From NCBI GenBank assembly GCA_002433805.1, contig DJIW01000058.1, positions 1 to 31,455 of the forward strand: a DNA stretch of 31,455 bases, written 5' to 3'. Below the pieces are notes generated by a model, which ran no database searches, was not told the origin of the DNA, and was given only the letters and a program-made list of their open reading frames with translations. Shown in pieces: positions 15,389-22,883 of the stretch. The stretch comes from Competibacteraceae bacterium UBA6584 (GTDB lineage: Bacteria > Pseudomonadota > Gammaproteobacteria > Competibacterales > Competibacteraceae). Every line of letters starts with the position of its first letter. Positions within the stretch are counted from its first letter, which is position 1. Made by a program: the position numbers and the translations under genes.

Positions 15389-16405
15389 CTACTTCTTCGG
15401 TTCCGATTTGCCGTCGTAGCGTTTGGTCCACTCAGATAGAATCGTTTCGCGGTTTTTCGCCGCCCACTCAAAATCGTTCTTGATCATCTTCTCGGCGATG
15501 CCTTCGGGGTAGTTCGGCACTGGCTTGGCGACGCCGGGCATGGCGACCACCGCATAGCCTTCGTTGTAAATCTCGTTGGCTTTGCGGCTTGCCGACCAGT
15601 CCGCTAACTGCTGGGCCGCTTCCAGCTTCTGGGTGCCCTTGACGATGGCGAAGGCTTCCAGATCCCAACCCACGCCCTCGCTGGGCGCAATCACCTCGAC
15701 CGGCGCGCCCTTGCTTTTTTCCTGCGCCCCGCGATAGGCGAAGGAAATCCCCACGGGCGCTTCCCCAGCGGCGGCCATCTTGCACGGCTTGGAGCCGGAA
15801 TGGGTGTATTGGGCGATGTTCTCGTGCAAGCCGTCCATGAACTTCCAGGCTTTCTCCTCGCCCCACATCTGAATCCAGGCCGATACGTCGAGGAAGCCGG
15901 TGCCGGAAGAACTGGGGTTGGGCATCACCACCTTGCCCTTGAACTCCGGCTTGAGCAGATCTTGCCAGGAGGCGGGTTGCGGCAGCTTAGCTTTTTCGGC
16001 CTCGACCGCGTTGAAGCACAGCGCGGCGACCCAGGCGCGCTGGCCGACCCAGCGCGGCGGTTTGGCGCTGTCCACGTACTTCGGCTCCAACTGCTCCACA
16101 CCCTTGGGCGCATAAGCCTGGAAATAGTCCTGGTCCGCCAGGAACTTGAGGCTGGTCACGGCCAGGCCCCACACCACGTCGGCTTGCGGGTTGGCCTTTT
16201 CGGCCAGCAACTTGGCGGTGATGATGCCAGTGGAGTCGCGCACCCATTGAATATCGAGGTCGGGATTGTCGGCTTCGATGGCTTGCTTGAACTTGGCCAG
16301 TTCGTCGGCCTCAACGGCGGTGTATACCCGCAATTCGGTCTTGGCCTGGGCCGTCAATGCGACGCCAGCTAACGCCAGCGCGCCCAATACAGTGGCAACT
16401 TTCAT
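15389..16405 (-). CDS. 2-aminoethylphosphonate ABC transporter substrate-binding protein
   Basis: This 338-residue protein has ATG at 16405 with GGGGA 8 bases upstream. The signal peptide runs to about residue 21 (LTAQA-KTELRVYTA). The mature protein is a cluster-D/ferric-binding-like periplasmic protein: RVYTAVEADEL, STGIITAKLLAEK, GWDLEAFAIVKG. It belongs to the family annotated as putative AEP-binding proteins (TIGR03261 type). It captures AEP in the periplasm for the permease/ATPase encoded next. It is the first gene of the transporter operon; a hairpin lies 33 bases upstream of its start. Confidence 0.83.
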   Translation of the reverse strand: MKVATVLGALALAGVALTAQAKTELRVYTAVEADELAKFKQAIEADNPDLDIQWVRDSTGIITAKLLAEKANPQADVVWGLAVTSLKFLADQDYFQAYAPKGVEQLEPKYVDSAKPPRWVGQRAWVAALCFNAVEAEKAKLPQPASWQDLLKPEFKGKVVMPNPSSSGTGFLDVSAWIQMWGEEKAWKFMDGLHENIAQYTHSGSKPCKMAAAGEAPVGISFAYRGAQEKSKGAPVEVIAPSEGVGWDLEAFAIVKGTQKLEAAQQLADWSASRKANEIYNEGYAVVAMPGVAKPVPNYPEGIAEKMIKNDFEWAAKNRETILSEWTKRYDGKSEPKK

Positions 16406-16437
16406 CGCAAATCCCCGAGGTTCAGAAAGGTCTGGCC

Positions 16438-16460
16438 CGCCGATCCGTCAATGATCGGCG
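16438..16460. promoter_or_regulatory. Inverted repeat upstream of AEP-binding-protein gene
   Basis: CGCCGATC at 16438-16445 and GATCGGCG at 16453-16460 form a perfect 8-base stem around a 7-base loop. There is no T-tract on either side, so it is not an intrinsic terminator. Its place between the probable promoter and the start codon suggests an operator or a leader hairpin. No regulator gene is found in the AEP cluster, so the binding protein is unknown. Confidence 0.45.
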
Positions 16461-16607
16461 CATATCGTCATAGCGAAGGATGATGCGACAGTTTTGTTAA
16501 CGTATTGTGATGAGCGGCCGCATGGCCAGAATCCGAGCGCATTTCGCACCCGGCCATTTCGGCTCTCCTGGCAACAAAAAGAGCGCATGGAGGGAGCCAT
16601 AACTCGA

Positions 16608-17756
16608 TTACTGAGGCGCGGGAACGGCCACGCGGTTGGCTGGCACGATTTGCGGCTGGTAGGAGAACACCTCGCGGCTCCTCGGAGCAACCATGACCTT
16701 CAGCCATTGCACGTCGTTGGTCCCATTAGCCTGGTTGTTCCCAAAAGTTTCCACCCGCGTAAAGTTTTCCAGGCGTCGTCCGCTGGCGTCTAAAAAGGGC
16801 TTGTCGATGCGGAAATAATGTGAATCGCCATGAACGTAGGCTACCGGTTTCCGAAACGCGACGACCTCGCCGCGCAACGCCAGGAGAAAATCCTGAAAAC
16901 CGTCGGTCGTGCTGTCAGCGCCCTCTGCGGTTTTCTCTTTTAGGGTGAGCGGATCGCGCAGGGGCGCGCGGGTCGGATCGCTGAGATCCCAGCCTGGATT
17001 GGCCTGCGAGATCAACATCACGGCGACCGAATTCTGCGCTTTCGCTTGGGCAAAGGTTTCCTTCAACCACCGGATATTGGCCTGGTTGCGCGCGGCGTAT
17101 TCGTTGGGATCGGGCGCTTTGTCACAGAGATTGTTGCAAGAACCCTGCACGTTCAAGGTAGCGTAAGTGACCTGACCCAGCGTCCAACGCCGGTTCTCGA
17201 CGCAAGGAACAAAGGTTCCCGCCGCGCTCAGGCACAGCGCCTCCGCCTGTACCTCCTGGCGCAGCTTGCGCTGTCCCAGCGACAACGGCGTGCCGAAGAA
17301 AAGGGCGCGCTCCTTGTCGAGCTGCGCCAGCGAATTGTAATTGGCGAGGCGGTCGCAATCCGTCCAGTCGTTATCGCCTGGCGTAAACATGGCGGGCGCT
17401 TTCAGCGCATTGAAATAATCGAGCGCCTTGGTATAAACGGCGTCGGTGCATTCGCTGCTACCCGCTTTCAAATCGCCGTCGTGAACTGTAAACGCCAGGC
17501 GTTGCGCGTTCATGTCGTCGATCAGCGCGGCCACTCCCACTTCCTGGGCCGCTGAATAGGGCAAGTCTCCCCAGAGACCAACCGCATAAATATAACCGCG
17601 ATCATTGTGACCCTCCCTACGCTCACCATCATCGGCACGGGACGATCCCACGGCGATCATCGCCAAAAGTGGCAAACCAATCGCCTTGATCCATGATCCG
17701 GGCAATTGCCGTATTTCCCTCGCTAGTCGGCCTTGTTGGTGGCTGCTGATGCGCAT
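16608..17756 (-). CDS. Secreted calcineurin-like metallophosphoesterase
   Basis: This 382-residue protein starts at ATG 17756 (MRISSHQQ), which has GGGGAC upstream; the frame is open 20 codons further. A signal peptide runs to about residue 41 (IKAIGLPLLAMIAVGSSRA-DD). Metal-site motifs of the calcineurin-like fold appear in variant form: GDLPY (63-67), HDGDLKAGS (92-100), PGDNDWTD (126-133, in place of GNHD) and VHGDSHYF near residue 320. Several Cys residues could form disulfides, consistent with export. It probably releases phosphate from organic esters. A Pho-box promoter upstream supports control by phosphate starvation. Confidence 0.78.
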   Translation of the reverse strand: MRISSHQQGRLAREIRQLPGSWIKAIGLPLLAMIAVGSSRADDGERREGHNDRGYIYAVGLWGDLPYSAAQEVGVAALIDDMNAQRLAFTVHDGDLKAGSSECTDAVYTKALDYFNALKAPAMFTPGDNDWTDCDRLANYNSLAQLDKERALFFGTPLSLGQRKLRQEVQAEALCLSAAGTFVPCVENRRWTLGQVTYATLNVQGSCNNLCDKAPDPNEYAARNQANIRWLKETFAQAKAQNSVAVMLISQANPGWDLSDPTRAPLRDPLTLKEKTAEGADSTTDGFQDFLLALRGEVVAFRKPVAYVHGDSHYFRIDKPFLDASGRRLENFTRVETFGNNQANGTNDVQWLKVMVAPRSREVFSYQPQIVPANRVAVPAPQ

Positions 17757-17853
17757 CGTGAAGTCCCCGCATTCGATCATGAGTAAACTGATTTTCCTCG
17801 GCGAATCTCCAGCCACTGGCCGAGGCGACTATCCGGCTTGATCCGCGCCGGTG

Positions 17854-17887
17854 AGTCTAGGGGGATTTATTGACAATACGATGACGA
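17854..17887 (-). promoter_or_regulatory. Candidate PhoB-dependent promoter (Pho box plus -10)
   Basis: On the minus strand, TCGTCAT-CGTA-TTGTCAA (17887-17870) resembles two PhoB half-sites (consensus CTGTCAT) at the correct 11-base period, each 5/7. Exactly 10 bases later comes TAGACT (17859-17854), a plausible -10. PhoB sites normally replace the -35 and end about 10 bases before the -10, as here. It would drive the metallophosphoesterase gene with a leader of roughly 90 bases. Confidence 0.55.
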
Positions 17888-17992
17888 AAATAGAATAAGT
17901 AATGATTTTTATTAAATAAACAAGCATCGAGATGCGGTTGCCCTGCATCGGGCGCGGGCTGCTCTTAGAACAACGGCGATACAGAAAAACCG

Positions 17993-19222
17993 CTAGCCCG
18001 ATATTTTGCTTGACCGCGCCATTTCACAACGCCGGCGAAAGGCTTGGCCGAACGGGTCGATAACGCCAAAGCGATCGAACCGGAATGGCGTCAAGTCAAA
18101 TGGGCTGGCGCGACCGACAGCCAAGGCGGCGACGCTCGCGCCCACGCCGCCAGCGAGAGCGATACCCGCTCCCGAACAACCGGTCGCGGCCAGAAAGCCT
18201 CGCACGTTCGGAACCGCCCCCAGCGCGGGCAACCCATCGGGCGTATAGGTGGATAGCCCAGCGATGTGATGAACGATCTCCAACCGGTCCAGCGCGGGTA
18301 GAAAACGCCGCAACGCCGGCGCACCCTCGATCAGCGAGGGCCAGCCGCCGTCCTCGCCCAACGGGAAATCGCTCAAATCGTGGGGGAGTTGGCGGGCATC
18401 GTAACTCGCCGAGCGGGCTTCCCGCAGTCCGAACAGCAGCCCGCCCAGCTCCGGCCGGCTGTAGGCGCTGGCATCCGGCAAGATCACGATGGGATGTTCG
18501 GGCGGGAACAGGGGATCGGGCACGGTGATCCAATATTGGCTGCGTACGGGGGCCATTGGCAGGCCGATTCCCAGCGACATCGCCAGCACGTTGGCCCACG
18601 CGCCAGCGGCGTCCACCACGCAACCGGCCGAGATCGCGCCCTGCGCGGTCACCGCGCCGGTGACGCGCTCGCCTTGCCGTTGCAGTGTTTGAACCGCCAT
18701 GCCTTGATGCAAGATCACACCGCGCGATCGGGCGGCGCGGGCGTAGGCCATCGCTAACCGGTAAGGATCGACGAACGCATCTTCCGGCATGAAGGCGGCG
18801 GCGAAAATCGCTTCCGGGTTCAACCAGGGGGCGCGCCGGGCTGCTTCGTCCGCCGCCAGCCATTCCACGCTCACGCCAGCGGCTTCGGCCAGCGCCGCCA
18901 ACTCGCGCAACTCCCGCCCCCTCACCTCGCTGCCGGCGACATGCAGACTGCCGACACGGCGCGGATCCAGCGATTCGCCCACTTCCGCTTCCAGTTCGGG
19001 CAAATCGGCGTAGGTTTGGGCGATCAGCCGCATGAGCGCGGGATTGGCGCGCGCCCTGGTCAGCAAGGCGGCGGCGCGGCTGGTCGCGGCGAACGCCAGG
19101 GTATCGCGCTCCAGCAAAACCACTCGACCCATACCGCACCGCGCGCAATGCCAGGCGATGCTGCAACCGAAGATGCCGCCGCCGACGATGAGCGCATCGA
19201 CCGGGTCAGCGGGCGCGCTCAT
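17993..19222 (-). CDS. FAD-dependent oxidoreductase of phosphonate catabolism (PbfC/PbfD-like)
   Basis: This is a 409-residue DAO-type flavoprotein. The ADP-binding motif GGGIFGCS lies at residues 14-21, ERD follows as the ribose ligand, and the C-terminal FAD signature includes the TPDGLPALGAVPNV and GCSGAGIALAGGVG stretches. Its ATG overlaps the stop of the aminotransferase-like gene (ATGA at 19219-19222), so it is translationally coupled as the last gene of the phnW-phnX-pbfA operon. FAD enzymes recurrent in AEP operons are known to oxidise N-methyl-AEP, and some AEP itself, to phosphonoacetaldehyde. That substrate is assigned from context; glycine/sarcosine-oxidase-like activity is the alternative. 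Confidence 0.78.
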   Translation of the reverse strand: MSAPADPVDALIVGGGIFGCSIAWHCARCGMGRVVLLERDTLAFAATSRAAALLTRARANPALMRLIAQTYADLPELEAEVGESLDPRRVGSLHVAGSEVRGRELRELAALAEAAGVSVEWLAADEAARRAPWLNPEAIFAAAFMPEDAFVDPYRLAMAYARAARSRGVILHQGMAVQTLQRQGERVTGAVTAQGAISAGCVVDAAGAWANVLAMSLGIGLPMAPVRSQYWITVPDPLFPPEHPIVILPDASAYSRPELGGLLFGLREARSASYDARQLPHDLSDFPLGEDGGWPSLIEGAPALRRFLPALDRLEIVHHIAGLSTYTPDGLPALGAVPNVRGFLAATGCSGAGIALAGGVGASVAALAVGRASPFDLTPFRFDRFGVIDPFGQAFRRRCEMARSSKISG

Positions 19223-20622
19223 CCCGCTGTGCCCCGCTCGACTTCGGCGATGGCGCTTTCCAAAATCCCCAGCGCCAAATCCATTTCCCGCTCGCCGACG
19301 ATCAGCGGCGGGCTCAGCGTCAGCACGTTGCCCAGGCTGATCTTGAAGCTCAGGCCGCGCGCCAAGCTCCGGTACAGCACCGCCTCGGCGGCGGCGCGCG
19401 CGGGGGTCTTGGCGGCGCGATCCGTCACCAGCTCGACGCCGAGCAGCAGACCGCGCCCGCGCACGTCGCCGATCAGCGGATGGCGCTGGCGCATCGCGCG
19501 CAACCGCGCCAGCGCCCGTTCACCTTGGCGGCGGGCGTTTTCGACCAGATTTTCGTCCTCAATGATTTGCAGCGTGGCCAGCGCCGCCCGCGCCAGCACC
19601 GGGTTTTTTTCGTGGGTGTAATGACCGAACGCCCAGTCCTGGCCCACGTCCAGATCGGCCCGACACAGCGTCGCCGCCAGCGGCAGCACACCGCCGCCGA
19701 GCGCCTTGCCCAGCACCAGGATGTCGGGAACCACCCCATCGTGCTCGCAGGCGAACAGCCGGCCGGTCTTGCCCAGTCCGGTGGGGATTTCATCGAAAAT
19801 CAGCAGCGCGCCGTGCGCGTCGCAGGCTTCGCGCACGCTCCGCCAAAAACCGGGCGGCGGGATGGTCGGCACGGCGCGCGCCGGCTCGGCGATGACGGCG
19901 GCGACATCGCCTTCCCGTTCCAGCGCGTAGCGCACCAGTTGGGCGCACGTCAGCCGGCACAATGCCAACTGCGGCTGTCCCTCGGCGTCGGCGGCATAGC
20001 CGTAAGGGCAGCGGTAGCAGGCGAACGGCGGCAGGTGTTCGGTTCCGGCCAGCAGCGGGCCGATGGGGCCGGAACGGAACAGCGCTTCGCCGCCGACGCT
20101 GGCCGCGCCGAAACCGGCTCCGTGAAACGCATCCCAAAACGACAGGGTTTTGAAGCGGCCGGTGGCGGCGCGGGCGATTTTCAGCGCGATTTCGATGGCG
20201 TCCGAGCCGCCGGTGGCGAACAGCACTTTGTCCAAGCCCGGCGGGCTGAGGTCGGTCAAGCGACGGGCCAACTCGACCGCCGGTTCGCAGGTGAAGCGGC
20301 GCGGCGCGAACGACAGTTCGTCCAGTTGCGTCTTGATCGCCGCCAGCAAGCGGGGATGGCCGTAACCGAGATGATGGGCGCTGTTGCCGTGAAAATCGAG
20401 ATAGCGGCGACCGGCGGTGTCCTCGATCCAGCAGCCTTCCGCCCGCCGGATCGCCGCGAGACAGGGCGTGGATACGGACTGGCGCAGGAAATAGCGCGCG
20501 TCCTCGGCCAGCAGCCGCTGGCCGGCCGCATCGAGATGCGCGGCCTGCCATGCCGCGCGTTCGGGCGTGGCGTTGGTTTCGCTCTCGCCGGGTGGCGGCG
20601 CGGCCGCCGGAGCGCGGGTCAC
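19219..20622 (-). CDS. pbfA: (R)-1-hydroxy-2-aminoethylphosphonate ammonia-lyase (class III aminotransferase fold)
   Basis: This 467-residue PLP enzyme starts at GTG 20622, overlapping the phnX stop as GTGA. The early DARYFLRQSVSTPCL and YLDFHGNSAHHLGYGHP segments fit the PbfA group. Class III features are the cofactor Asp D277 (IFDEIPTG) and the PLP lysine K306 (VLGKALGGGV). PbfA eliminates ammonia from (R)-1-hydroxy-AEP to give phosphonoacetaldehyde, the substrate of PhnX encoded immediately upstream. Assignment rests on sequence flavour plus operon position; a generic omega-transaminase is less likely here. It is coupled at both ends to its neighbours. Confidence 0.82.
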   Translation of the reverse strand: MTRAPAAAPPPGESETNATPERAAWQAAHLDAAGQRLLAEDARYFLRQSVSTPCLAAIRRAEGCWIEDTAGRRYLDFHGNSAHHLGYGHPRLLAAIKTQLDELSFAPRRFTCEPAVELARRLTDLSPPGLDKVLFATGGSDAIEIALKIARAATGRFKTLSFWDAFHGAGFGAASVGGEALFRSGPIGPLLAGTEHLPPFACYRCPYGYAADAEGQPQLALCRLTCAQLVRYALEREGDVAAVIAEPARAVPTIPPPGFWRSVREACDAHGALLIFDEIPTGLGKTGRLFACEHDGVVPDILVLGKALGGGVLPLAATLCRADLDVGQDWAFGHYTHEKNPVLARAALATLQIIEDENLVENARRQGERALARLRAMRQRHPLIGDVRGRGLLLGVELVTDRAAKTPARAAAEAVLYRSLARGLSFKISLGNVLTLSPPLIVGEREMDLALGILESAIAEVERGTAG

Positions 20623-21449
20623 GGCTTTTCGCCGCGCGCCAACCGGACTTCGATGGCCGCCACGCAGCGGGGTAGATCGGCGATGGAATCGATGACATCA
20701 TGCGCGCCGCTCGTCAGCAAACGCCGGTAAGCCGCCGCGCGCCGCCGCTCTTGCGCGGCGGGCGACAACCCCTCCCAATCCGCCAGCGACAAGCCGATTT
20801 CATTGCCGCTGACCGCGACGCCGACCGCCCACATTCCCGCATTCAATCCTTCTTCGATACCGGGCAAGGTATCGTCCACCTTTACGCAGGCGTGGACGGT
20901 TTCCACTTCCAGCTCGATCAGGTTGCGCAGGCTCATGTGCGGATACGGTCGGCCGCGCGGCACTTCGGTGGCGCAGACATTGCTGTCCGGCGCATAGCCC
21001 TGCTCGGCCGCCGCTTGCGCCAGCGGCTCCATCATCTCTCGGCTGTAGCCGGTGTTGGCGCCGATGCGCAGGCCGCGCGCCCGCAATTGATCGATGGTTT
21101 CCCGACAGCCGGGAATCAGTTGGGCGTGATCGCGGATCGTCGCCATCTGCAGGGGAATGAAATCTTGATACAAACGGTCGATGGTGGCTTCGTCCGGGGA
21201 TTCGCCGTAATGGTCCCGCCAGGCGGCGGCCACGCGCGGCAAGGCGCATAGACGGCGGATGTGATCGCGCTTTTCCGCGCCCATCGGGCCGCGCGCTTCA
21301 TCCAGGCTTAAGTCGATTCCCTGAATCGCGAACAGTCGCGTAAACGCCGCCACGGGTGCGAGCGAGCCGAAATCCACCGTGGTGCCCGCCCAATCCAAAA
21401 TCACGGCTTGCACCGGGCCACGATACGAACGCGCATAGTGAAAATGCAT
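20619..21449 (-). CDS. phnX: Phosphonoacetaldehyde hydrolase
   Basis: This 276-residue HAD-superfamily enzyme starts at ATG 21449, with GGGGAGAG 6 bases upstream; an in-frame TTG at 21476 overlaps the phnW stop and is less likely. Nucleophile D19 lies in LDWAGTTVDFGS. The Schiff-base lysine diagnostic of PhnX is K60 (MGAEKRDHI). The acidic motif is in KVDDTLPGI. It cleaves the C-P bond of phosphonoacetaldehyde to acetaldehyde and phosphate in the cytoplasm. It follows phnW by 23 bases and is coupled to pbfA, so one transcript feeds all routes into this step. Confidence 0.95.
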   Translation of the reverse strand: MHFHYARSYRGPVQAVILDWAGTTVDFGSLAPVAAFTRLFAIQGIDLSLDEARGPMGAEKRDHIRRLCALPRVAAAWRDHYGESPDEATIDRLYQDFIPLQMATIRDHAQLIPGCRETIDQLRARGLRIGANTGYSREMMEPLAQAAAEQGYAPDSNVCATEVPRGRPYPHMSLRNLIELEVETVHACVKVDDTLPGIEEGLNAGMWAVGVAVSGNEIGLSLADWEGLSPAAQERRRAAAYRRLLTSGAHDVIDSIADLPRCVAAIEVRLARGEKP

Positions 21450-21472
21450 GACTGCTCTCCCCGGCGCCAGCG

Positions 21473-22633
21473 TCAAAAAACAGGTTTGGTAAGGTCTTCA
21501 AGCCGGGGGGCGCCGTCCGGAATGGCCATTTCGTCGAGCGCGGCGCGGACCGCCGCCAACGCGCCGCGCATCTGCTCCTCGAACAGCTGACCGATGCAGC
21601 CTATGCGGAAGCTTTCCACTTGGGTCAGCTTGCCAGGATAGATGATGAAGCCTCGCCGCTTGATCGACTGGTAGAAATCCTTAAAGTTGAAATTCGAATG
21701 GCCGGGCGCGTGGAAGGTCACGATGATCGGCGAGAGCCAACGGTCATCCAGCAGGGTGTGGAAACCCATCGCGCGCATCCCCTCGACCAGCACCGCTTTA
21801 TTGCGGGTATAGCGCGCCAGACGGCCGGCAACCCCGCCTTCGGCTCCGTGTTGGTCGAGGGCGCTGGCGAAGGCCGCCACCACCTGCGTCGGCGGGGTAA
21901 AGCGCCATTGGCCGGTTCGGTTCATGTAGTCCCATTGATCGTAAAGATCCAGGCTCAAGGAATGCGCGTTGTCGGCGCAGTCCTTTAATACATCGCGCCG
22001 CAGCAGCGCAAAACTGAAACCGGGCACGCCCTCGAAACATTTGTTGGCGGAGGACGCCAAACCGTCAAAGGGTAAGGCGCGGGCATCGATGGGCAGCGCG
22101 CCGAAAGAACTCATGGCGTCTACGAACAGCCGCCGATCCCAGCGGTGCACGACTTCCGCGATGGCTTCCAGTGGATTGAGAATCCCGGATGAAGTTTCGC
22201 AATGCACCACCGCAACGTGGGAGATGGCGGGATCATCGGCCAGCATCGCATCGACCTGGCTCGGCGACGGCGGAAAATAATCGCCCATATCCAGCGCGGT
22301 GAGATCGCGTCCCAGATACTTGAGGATACGGATCATGCGCTGGCCGTAAGCGCCATTTGTCAACACCAGGGTTTTGCTGTCCCAAGGCAGCAAAGTGGCC
22401 AGCGCCGCTTCCACCGCATAGGTGCCGCTGCCTTGTAGCGGCACGCAAACATGGGTTTCCGTAGCGTGCGCCGCCTCCAGCAGCCGGCGGCACACGCTGG
22501 CGGTCAATCCGTTGAAATCCTCATCCCACGAGCCCCAGTCGCGCAGCATCGCGGTTTTGGTGGCCATGGAAGTAGTCAACGGGCCTGGGGTCAACAGATA
22601 GGGTTCGCGAGCTTCGTTCATGAGAAGTGGCAT
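21473..22633 (-). CDS. phnW: 2-aminoethylphosphonate-pyruvate transaminase
   Basis: This 386-residue class V PLP aminotransferase carries the characteristic opening YLLTPGPLTTS, then RDWGSWDEDF, the PLP-ring Asp D172 (VDAMSSFG) and Schiff-base lysine K198 (SSANKCFEG). It transfers the AEP amino group to pyruvate, giving phosphonoacetaldehyde and alanine. Two starts are possible: ATG 22633 or ATG 22621 (MNEAREPYLL), the second closer to the usual family start; neither has a strong ribosome binding site. It is the first gene of the catabolic operon phnW-phnX-pbfA-FAD oxidoreductase. Family identity is certain; the start is not. Confidence 0.95.
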   Translation of the reverse strand: MPLLMNEAREPYLLTPGPLTTSMATKTAMLRDWGSWDEDFNGLTASVCRRLLEAAHATETHVCVPLQGSGTYAVEAALATLLPWDSKTLVLTNGAYGQRMIRILKYLGRDLTALDMGDYFPPSPSQVDAMLADDPAISHVAVVHCETSSGILNPLEAIAEVVHRWDRRLFVDAMSSFGALPIDARALPFDGLASSANKCFEGVPGFSFALLRRDVLKDCADNAHSLSLDLYDQWDYMNRTGQWRFTPPTQVVAAFASALDQHGAEGGVAGRLARYTRNKAVLVEGMRAMGFHTLLDDRWLSPIIVTFHAPGHSNFNFKDFYQSIKRRGFIIYPGKLTQVESFRIGCIGQLFEEQMRGALAAVRAALDEMAIPDGAPRLEDLTKPVF

Positions 22634-22661
22634 CCCGCAGGCGGCTCAGTAAAAGGCAGTC

Positions 22662-22814
22662 ATGATGCACCCGACTCGTGATGGTTTGATGAAACTCAGC
22701 ACGGATGCAATCGACTGTTACGCCGACGAATTGCCAATAAATTCCGCCGTGAAATCGATCAGCTTCGCCAACGTGAACGGCGGTCGACCGTTGATGGCGC
22801 GTTGCCCGCATTGA
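22662..22814 (+). CDS. Possible small protein divergent from phnW
   Basis: A 50-codon frame starts at tandem ATGs (22662, 22665) with AAAAGG about 7 bases upstream. It reads MMHPTRDGLMKLSTDAIDCY and continues to PLMARCPH. Third positions are about two-thirds G/C, like the surrounding genes. A plus-strand terminator-like hairpin follows at 22835. A second overlapping frame (22682-22831) also stays open up to that hairpin but lacks a start codon. No family is recognised. It would be divergent from phnW with only 28 bases between the starts, which is tight for two promoters. Confidence 0.3.
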   Translation: MMHPTRDGLMKLSTDAIDCYADELPINSAVKSISFANVNGGRPLMARCPH

Positions 22815-22834
22815 AGCAAGCGCTCCAGTGATTC

Positions 22835-22869
22835 ACCCATCCGCCCTATTTCGGATTGGATGGGTTTTT
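22835..22869 (+). terminator. Intrinsic-terminator-like hairpin on the plus strand
   Basis: ACCCATCC (22835-22842) pairs with GGATGGGT (22858-22865) and runs into TTTTT (22865-22869). Read on the minus strand there is no T-tract, so it does not terminate the minus-strand 2OG oxygenase gene that ends at 22884. It implies a plus-strand transcript in the 22634-22834 interval, or it is left from one. Confidence 0.55.
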
Positions 22870-22883
22870 ATCGGCAAAATCAC

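Noticed and set aside
16440..16510. Pho box upstream of the AEP-binding-protein gene
   Set aside because: One half-site-like CTGTCGC is present on the minus strand, but the second half-site at the required spacing is missing.
22634..22760. Sigma-70 promoter for phnW with TTGGCA as -35
   Set aside because: The hexamer at 22732-22737 (minus strand) is good, but no acceptable -10 lies 16-18 bases downstream.
22835..22869. Hairpin as terminator of the 2OG oxygenase gene
   Set aside because: On the minus strand the stem is followed by GAATCAC, not a T-tract; the T-run is on the plus strand.
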